Positions 5,516-9,842 of a stretch of 9,842 bases of DNA are shown here, one piece after another. Numbering within the stretch: position 1 is the stretch's first letter; every line of letters starts with the position of its first letter. The notes under the pieces are model-generated. The model had not been told where the DNA came from and did not search any database. It was given only the letters and a program-made list of their open reading frames with translations. Origin of the DNA: Promethearchaeota archaeon (GTDB taxonomy: Archaea > Asgardarchaeota > Lokiarchaeia > Sigynarchaeales > SOKP01); NCBI GenBank assembly GCA_030668025.1, contig DAOUUT010000130.1, positions 1-9,842 on the forward strand. The letters run 5' to 3'. The position numbers were made by a program, and so were the translations under genes.

Positions 5516-7549
5516 TTGAGTAATAATTTTGAACTAAAAAAAAGGTATGGGACTTGCACTAAAGATTGCTACGGGTCATGTGTATTTATGGGGGAGTGGA
5601 ACGATCAAGCTCCCGAGAAAAAATTAATAACTGCCAAACCCCTAAAGGAACATCCCTTTACTAATGGCTTTTTTTGTCCGAAATTAAATAACAGAGAAAA
5701 ACTACTTTATCATCCTCATCGAATAAAAACAGCATTGATACGGTCAGGCTCTAAAGGTTCAAATTGCTTTACTTCTATAAATCTTGAAGAAGCGTTAAAT
5801 CTTATCTCAACTCAGCTTACCGCTGTTAAAGAAAAATATAAATCATCTTCTATTATGGCAGCTTACTATTCTGGAAATAGTGGTTTGATTTCTATGTATT
5901 CTCCTTTTCGATTCTTTCGTAAACTTGGAGCAACAATAACAAGCGAAGGTACCTGCAATGAAGCAGGATGTTTTGCGTTAGGAAGAATGTTCGGGAACTA
6001 TTCTACAACAAATCCACTTCAAATAACTAATCCTAATAATCGATTAATTGTAGTATGGGGTTGTAATCTAGCCGATCGAAATAATCACACTCATTTTCTA
6101 GTTAAGAAAGCAGTTAGGAATGGTTCGAAACTAATCGTTGTGAACCCCGTAAGAACTAAATTAACTGAAAATGCTGATTTGGTCCTCCAACCTTTCCCTG
6201 GTACTGATTTTCTAATTGCTAAGTATGTTTTAAATAAATTAGTTAATTCAAGAGCATATGATGAAAATTTTTTAAGTCAACACGTGGATAATTACACTTG
6301 CCTAGTCGATGAAGTAGAAAAAATCGATGAAGATAAAATTTTCCATCAAACCGGTCTTAATCGCGAAAACTTGCTCGAATTTTCAAATCTTCTTATCGAT
6401 AACAAACAAAAAACTCTTTTTATTGTAGGTTTTGGGCCTCAAAAGTATTTTTATGGGGGAAGAAACCTAAATTCGATCGCTTTAATTCAAATATTCCTTG
6501 GAAATTTTGGACTTCAAGGATCTGGATTCCTTTTTTCTCAAAGTGGCTTTAACCGAGATTTTAAGGGACCACTTATCGATTATATAACAAATTCAAACGA
6601 AACTTCAAAAACTAGAAGGATTCCACTTATTAATCTCGGGTCATATTTAAGTTCCAGTCAATATAAAATGTTGTTCGTATATAATGTTAATCCCGTGAGT
6701 TCTCTCCCAAATCAAAACATTCTTAAAAATTCTTTATTGAGAGAAGATTTGTATACCGTTGTGCTAGACATGTTTTTGAACGAGACAACTAAATTCGCAG
6801 ATATTGTCATACCTGTAAAATTCGACCTAGAAACCGATGATTTAATTACGCCATATTTTATCCCTGGTATATCTATAAACCAAGGAGGGCCTTGCCCATA
6901 TCCTGCTTGTAGTTCCAATTACGAATTTTTTCATAAATTAGCTGAAAAAATAGGATGGCATGAAGATTCCATTTTTCAAGAAACTCAAGAAGACATTTTT
7001 AAGAAATGTTGTGGATTATTGCCTAAATTCATTCAAGAACATCTTAGAGCTAAAGGATATTATATTTCTTTCGACATTAACGACGTTCCTTTTGATAACT
7101 TAATATTTCCAACATCAAACGGTAAAATTCAAATTCATCAAACCGATATCGAAATATTTGACCAAAATTTAGATTTAGTCCTCAAGCGAAAGGATGACGA
7201 ATTCTATTTGCTTTCACATTCACATAAATCTTTCATACACTCTCAAATGGGCGAAATTCATGGAGAATTCGAAAATGTTTTCGGCAAAGTTTTTTTAAAC
7301 CCCTATGATATTAAATCAATCGAGCTAAAACCGCACGAAAACGTACTAGTTTCTAACAAAATTGGTAAAGCAAAATATATTTTAGGGGAAAATTCTGATT
7401 TAAAACCTGGTACAGCCTTGATTTTTTCAGGACTTCCTTTCGTTCACTCAGATTACGAGAATGTCAATATTTTCACACCAGAAAAACCCGAAGAATCAGA
7501 ACTTTCGGGAGCTTATTTCTCTGCTATCGTTAAGATTACTAAAATTTAA
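5516..7549 (+). CDS. Molybdopterin/tungstopterin oxidoreductase (DMSO reductase superfamily)
   Basis: 677-residue catalytic subunit. Cys14, Cys18, Cys22 and Cys54 (C-x3-C-x3-C-x31-C) are the N-terminal [4Fe-4S] ligands. Cys147 in SEGTCNEAG is the likely metal ligand, in the position of the Cys/SeCys of formate dehydrogenases. VVWGCNLADRNNH and IVVNPVRTKLTENAD belong to the cofactor-binding Rossmann-like domain, the segment around 385-430 (YNVNPVSSLPNQN, ADIVIPV) is the central dinucleotide-binding part, and residues about 560-677 form the C-terminal molybdopterin dinucleotide-binding barrel. No twin-arginine signal is present, so the enzyme should be cytoplasmic. It begins at TTG, after an in-frame TAG at 5501-5503. 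No electron-transfer subunit is adjacent, so substrate and partner are unknown. The reaction may be formate oxidation or another two-electron conversion, and tungsten is as likely as molybdenum. Confidence 0.9.
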   Translation: MSNNFELKKRYGTCTKDCYGSCVFMGEWNDQAPEKKLITAKPLKEHPFTNGFFCPKLNNREKLLYHPHRIKTALIRSGSKGSNCFTSINLEEALNLISTQLTAVKEKYKSSSIMAAYYSGNSGLISMYSPFRFFRKLGATITSEGTCNEAGCFALGRMFGNYSTTNPLQITNPNNRLIVVWGCNLADRNNHTHFLVKKAVRNGSKLIVVNPVRTKLTENADLVLQPFPGTDFLIAKYVLNKLVNSRAYDENFLSQHVDNYTCLVDEVEKIDEDKIFHQTGLNRENLLEFSNLLIDNKQKTLFIVGFGPQKYFYGGRNLNSIALIQIFLGNFGLQGSGFLFSQSGFNRDFKGPLIDYITNSNETSKTRRIPLINLGSYLSSSQYKMLFVYNVNPVSSLPNQNILKNSLLREDLYTVVLDMFLNETTKFADIVIPVKFDLETDDLITPYFIPGISINQGGPCPYPACSSNYEFFHKLAEKIGWHEDSIFQETQEDIFKKCCGLLPKFIQEHLRAKGYYISFDINDVPFDNLIFPTSNGKIQIHQTDIEIFDQNLDLVLKRKDDEFYLLSHSHKSFIHSQMGEIHGEFENVFGKVFLNPYDIKSIELKPHENVLVSNKIGKAKYILGENSDLKPGTALIFSGLPFVHSDYENVNIFTPEKPEESELSGAYFSAIVKITKI

Positions 7550-7584
7550 TGAGATTCAACTTTAGAATATTGATATTGATAAAC

Positions 7585-7595
7585 AAAAAAAAAAA
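7585..7595 (-). terminator. U-tract terminator after the dehydrogenase gene
   Basis: On the minus strand an uninterrupted run of 11 T follows the stop codon of the 7606-8538 gene by about 10 nt, inside the 56-nt gap shared with the convergent oxidoreductase gene. It is the longest T-run in the window and fits archaeal hairpin-independent termination. Confidence 0.5.
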
Positions 7596-7605
7596 TAAAA
7601 TTCCT

Positions 7606-8538
7606 TTAGAGACTTTTTAAGAAGTTTGACATTTTTGCAGCAATTTTTGTGGCGGCATCTACCTGTGTTTCCTTAGTCTGCGCTCCAATATGGGGGGTTA
7701 GAATTAAATTTCCTTTACACTGACTTAGCCCCTTATCTTTCAGAGGTTCTTCTCTATAAACATCTAACGCCGCTCCACCTATATCTTTGTTTTCTAGCGC
7801 TTTTATTAGAGCTTTTTCTTCAATAAGCTTTCCTCTGGCAGTATTAATTAGAATGGCTTCTTTTTTCATCAATTTTATATTATTTTCATTGATAGTATTC
7901 TCCGTTTGTGGTGTTGCAGGTAAATGTAATGAAATCACTTGAGCATCTTGCAATAATTCTTCAAGGGACGAATAAATTTTACAACCGATCTTTTTTGCTT
8001 CTTCTACAGCCTCTGGTCCTTTACTGAATCTTGAAAATACGCCCACTTCCATGCCTAGGGCTACTGCTCTCTTGGCCAATTCTTTCGCTATGTTTCCGAA
8101 TCCGATCAACCCCAGTTTCTTTCCTTTTAATGTATATCCTAAGTATTGTTTTTTATTCCATTCATCAAGATGCATGGTTCGATCAGCATTCGAGATGTGT
8201 CGTGCCAAAGTGAACATTAGACCTAGCGCTAACTCTGCAACAGAAACAGAAGGCGCATCTGGTGTGTTCAAGACTTCTATGTTTAATTCTGCAGCTTTTT
8301 TTCTATCCACATTGTCTAACCCTACTCCCGCTCTGCCAATGACTTTAAGATTTTTTGCGTTTTCTAAAACATCTGCAGTTAATTTGGTACGGGAGCGGAC
8401 TACTATTCCATCGTAATTAATAATTTCTTTCTTTAACTGGTCGTTAGTTATCTCGAAATCCTTGACGACCTCAAATCCATAATCTTGAAATATTTTCACT
8501 CCGGAGGAGTCAAGCTTATCACTAATTAATATTTTCAT
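7606..8538 (-). CDS. serA: D-3-phosphoglycerate dehydrogenase, short form
   Basis: 310-residue NAD-dependent 2-hydroxyacid dehydrogenase without an ACT or regulatory domain. It has RSRTKLT (48-54), GRAGVGLDNVD (68-78), NTPDAPSVSVAELALGL (91-107), the nucleotide-binding loop GFGNIA (146-151), and catalytic Arg235 (NTARG), Glu264 (YREEP) and His283 (TPHIGAQT). The overall pattern and the GRAGVGLDNVD block favour 3-phosphoglycerate, giving 3-phosphohydroxypyruvate for serine synthesis. The third glycine of the usual GxGxxG is Ala151. ATG at 8538 is preferred over the GTG at 8547 because that GTG lies within the GAAGTGA ribosome site. The neighbouring class V aminotransferase on the same strand supports a serine-pathway role. 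With no allosteric domain, feedback control by serine would have to act elsewhere. A glyoxylate or hydroxypyruvate reductase is a weaker alternative. Confidence 0.88.
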   Translation of the reverse strand: MKILISDKLDSSGVKIFQDYGFEVVKDFEITNDQLKKEIINYDGIVVRSRTKLTADVLENAKNLKVIGRAGVGLDNVDRKKAAELNIEVLNTPDAPSVSVAELALGLMFTLARHISNADRTMHLDEWNKKQYLGYTLKGKKLGLIGFGNIAKELAKRAVALGMEVGVFSRFSKGPEAVEEAKKIGCKIYSSLEELLQDAQVISLHLPATPQTENTINENNIKLMKKEAILINTARGKLIEEKALIKALENKDIGGAALDVYREEPLKDKGLSQCKGNLILTPHIGAQTKETQVDAATKIAAKMSNFLKSL

Positions 8539-8587
8539 ACAATTCACTTCTTTTGATTTTAGTTAATAGAATAATATTTTTAATCAA

Positions 8588-8600
8588 CTAATATTTAAAA
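8588..8600 (-). promoter_or_regulatory. TATA-like box of the dehydrogenase gene
   Basis: On the minus strand TTTTAAATATTAG lies about 50-62 nt before the ATG at 8538, which allows a leader of about 30 nt containing the GAAGTGA ribosome site. It indicates that the gene can be transcribed independently of the aminotransferase upstream. The surrounding sequence is AT-rich, so other boxes are possible. Confidence 0.3.
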
Positions 8601-8643
8601 GAATTTTTGCTGATCTAAATAAATTACATTAAATTTCTAAAAT

Positions 8644-8649
8644 AAAAAA
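8644..8649 (-). terminator. Short U-tract after the aminotransferase gene
   Basis: On the minus strand TTTTTT followed by ATTTT starts 16 nt past the stop codon at 8665. It may end most aminotransferase transcripts before the dehydrogenase gene. The tract is short and the 126-nt gap does not exclude read-through. Confidence 0.25.
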
Positions 8650-8664
8650 TTAGATTTAATAATT

Positions 8665-9786
8665 TCATTGTTTCAATCTTAAATCAGAAACGATATCTGT
8701 TAAGACCTTTAACATGCCTTCGAGATCCTTTACTGTTATTTCACCCATATGGCCAATCCTGAATGTTTTATTCTTCAAATCTCCATAGCCGTTAACAATG
8801 CGATAACCCTTTTCTAGTAATGTTGAGACCATCTTCCCAATGTCTATATCCAACGAGTTTTTCATAGTAGAAACTGTATTTGACTCATATCCTTTCTCTG
8901 GAAACATCTCAAAATTAATATCTCTTGCCCACATTCTAGTTCGTTTTCCCAATCGTTCGTGTCTTTCAAACCTTTTTTCTAATCCTTCGTGATTCAGGAT
9001 ATAATCCAACTGAGCAGCTAAAGCTCTAATTTGCGGTATTGGTGGCGTTGTTGGCGTTTGATGTTTTTCAGATCTCTTGACTAAATCAAGAAAATCAAAG
9101 TAAAAACCTCTGTTTTTAACCTGAGACGTCTTTTCGATTGCTGCTTTGGATATTGAACATAAAGCTAGTCCTGGGGGTATAGTAAAAGATTTTTGAACTG
9201 AGGCTAAACACACATCGATTCCTAATTTGTCAACCTCAACTTTAATTCCGGCCATTGATGAAGTTGCATCAACGCATACTAAAGCGCCAAAATCTTTAAT
9301 AACTGGAATTATTTCATTAATTGGGTTATAAACTCCTGTGGAAGTTTCATTTGATTGGATAAAAACTACGGCATATTTATCTTTATTCAATGCTTCTTGG
9401 GCAAATTCGGGAGTTATTGGTTTACCCCATTCTACGCCTGCTTTTACTGCAACCTTCCCATTTGAAACTCCAATTTTATACCAACGATCTCCAAATGCTC
9501 CAATCGAAAAAAATAGAGCCTTTTCGTCTTTTTTAACTAAATTTCTTACGCAAGCTTCCATTAGTCCAGTAGCGCTCGATGTAGAGATTAAGCAATTATT
9601 GGATGTATATAAAAGCTTTTTAAGCCCTTCTTCTACAAGTTGATGCATTTCTGCATATGGTTTAGACCTATGCGTGTCGTTTGGTTTTGCCATTTCTTTT
9701 AATATTCGTTCTGGGACATGAACGGGCCCGGGGGTGAATAACTTTATTTGACAGCCTTTTTCTTTATTAAAATGAACTCCACTCAT
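8665..9786 (-). CDS. Class V PLP aminotransferase (SerC/AGXT type)
   Basis: 373-residue aminotransferase of fold type I, class V. It has the family's TPGPV entry (18-22), HRSKPY (39-44), TSSATGLMEA (69-78), VDATSSMAG with the PLP-ring aspartate Asp173 (172-180), and Lys199 in SVQKSFTIPPG as the PLP Schiff-base lysine. TPTTPPI (244-250) and RIGHMGEI (343-350) are the usual C-terminal substrate-binding parts. In archaea such AGXT-like enzymes cover phosphoserine, serine:pyruvate and alanine:glyoxylate transamination, and sequence alone does not separate them. Adjacency to a phosphoglycerate dehydrogenase favours phosphohydroxypyruvate as the substrate, i.e. phosphoserine synthesis with glutamate as amino donor. 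The ATG at 9786 is preceded by TTAGGT, a weak ribosome site, and by a TATA-like box. Confidence 0.88.
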   Translation of the reverse strand: MSGVHFNKEKGCQIKLFTPGPVHVPERILKEMAKPNDTHRSKPYAEMHQLVEEGLKKLLYTSNNCLISTSSATGLMEACVRNLVKKDEKALFFSIGAFGDRWYKIGVSNGKVAVKAGVEWGKPITPEFAQEALNKDKYAVVFIQSNETSTGVYNPINEIIPVIKDFGALVCVDATSSMAGIKVEVDKLGIDVCLASVQKSFTIPPGLALCSISKAAIEKTSQVKNRGFYFDFLDLVKRSEKHQTPTTPPIPQIRALAAQLDYILNHEGLEKRFERHERLGKRTRMWARDINFEMFPEKGYESNTVSTMKNSLDIDIGKMVSTLLEKGYRIVNGYGDLKNKTFRIGHMGEITVKDLEGMLKVLTDIVSDLRLKQ

Positions 9787-9820
9787 ATTTATAACCTAAT
9801 TTTAAAAAAAATTGTCATAA

Positions 9821-9830
9821 TTATATATTA
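9821..9830 (-). promoter_or_regulatory. TATA-like box of the aminotransferase gene
   Basis: On the minus strand TAATATATAA is about 35-44 nt before the ATG at 9786. Transcription would begin near 9799, leaving a short leader that contains TTAGGT. The box lies close to the right edge, so upstream control elements are not visible. Confidence 0.4.
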
Positions 9831-9842
9831 ACTATTAAGGAA

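Noticed and set aside
8051..8416. Open frame of 121 codons on the plus strand
   Set aside because: It lies wholly antisense to the conserved core of the phosphoglycerate dehydrogenase, and its translation has no recognisable domain or ribosome site.
8545..8547. GTG as start of the phosphoglycerate dehydrogenase
   Set aside because: The GTG is part of the GAAGTGA ribosome-binding sequence; the ATG nine bases on gives the conserved MKILISD start with proper spacing.
9338..9643. Open frame of 101 codons on the plus strand
   Set aside because: It is antisense to the PLP-binding part of the aminotransferase and reflects codon bias of that gene.
1..9842. CRISPR array, insertion sequence or integrated element
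   Set aside because: No regularly spaced direct repeats, transposase, integrase or terminal inverted repeats with target duplication were seen; the tRNA gene has no repeated 3' end that would mark an attachment site.

Overview
The window is AT-rich archaeal chromosome, most likely from an Asgard (Lokiarchaeota-like) lineage. The archaeal signs are a tRNA-Leu gene with a bulge-helix-bulge-type intron in its D-arm and no encoded CCA, TATA-like boxes about 25 nt before several start codons (leaderless-type promoters), Shine-Dalgarno sites of the GAGGT/GGAGGT type before other genes, and TTG start codons. The Asgard assignment is an inference from the longin-like small protein and the DUF4332-like start; no marker gene in the window proves it.

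Layout. At the left edge (1-104, minus) is the 5' end of a helix-hairpin-helix (DUF4332-like) gene. A membrane-anchored alpha/beta hydrolase (310-1290, plus) follows, then the interrupted tRNA-Leu(UAA) (1431-1550, minus). Next come a longin-like small protein (1807-2184, plus) and, just downstream, a decayed second copy of its C-terminus (about 2303-2386). Converging on it is a long coiled-coil protein with a C-terminal winged helix (2425-3462, minus). A DNA alkyltransferase (about 3661-4233, plus) comes next; its N-terminal domain has no ordinary start codon. A DUF1015 protein (4282-5484) and a molybdopterin/tungstopterin oxidoreductase (5516-7549) follow on the same strand. The right end carries two minus-strand genes, a short-form D-3-phosphoglycerate dehydrogenase (7606-8538) and a class V aminotransferase (8665-9786).

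How the genes fit together. The dehydrogenase and aminotransferase could supply the first two steps of the phosphorylated serine pathway. DUF1015 genes often lie beside serA/serC in other genomes, so the DUF1015 gene here, separated by the oxidoreductase and on the other strand, may be part of the same module. Each gene appears to have its own promoter, so this is a set of mostly single-gene units rather than a long operon. The longin-like and coiled-coil/winged-helix proteins are the least understood genes.

No CRISPR array, insertion sequence, rRNA or integration site was seen, and no gene-free stretch exceeds about 260 bases.
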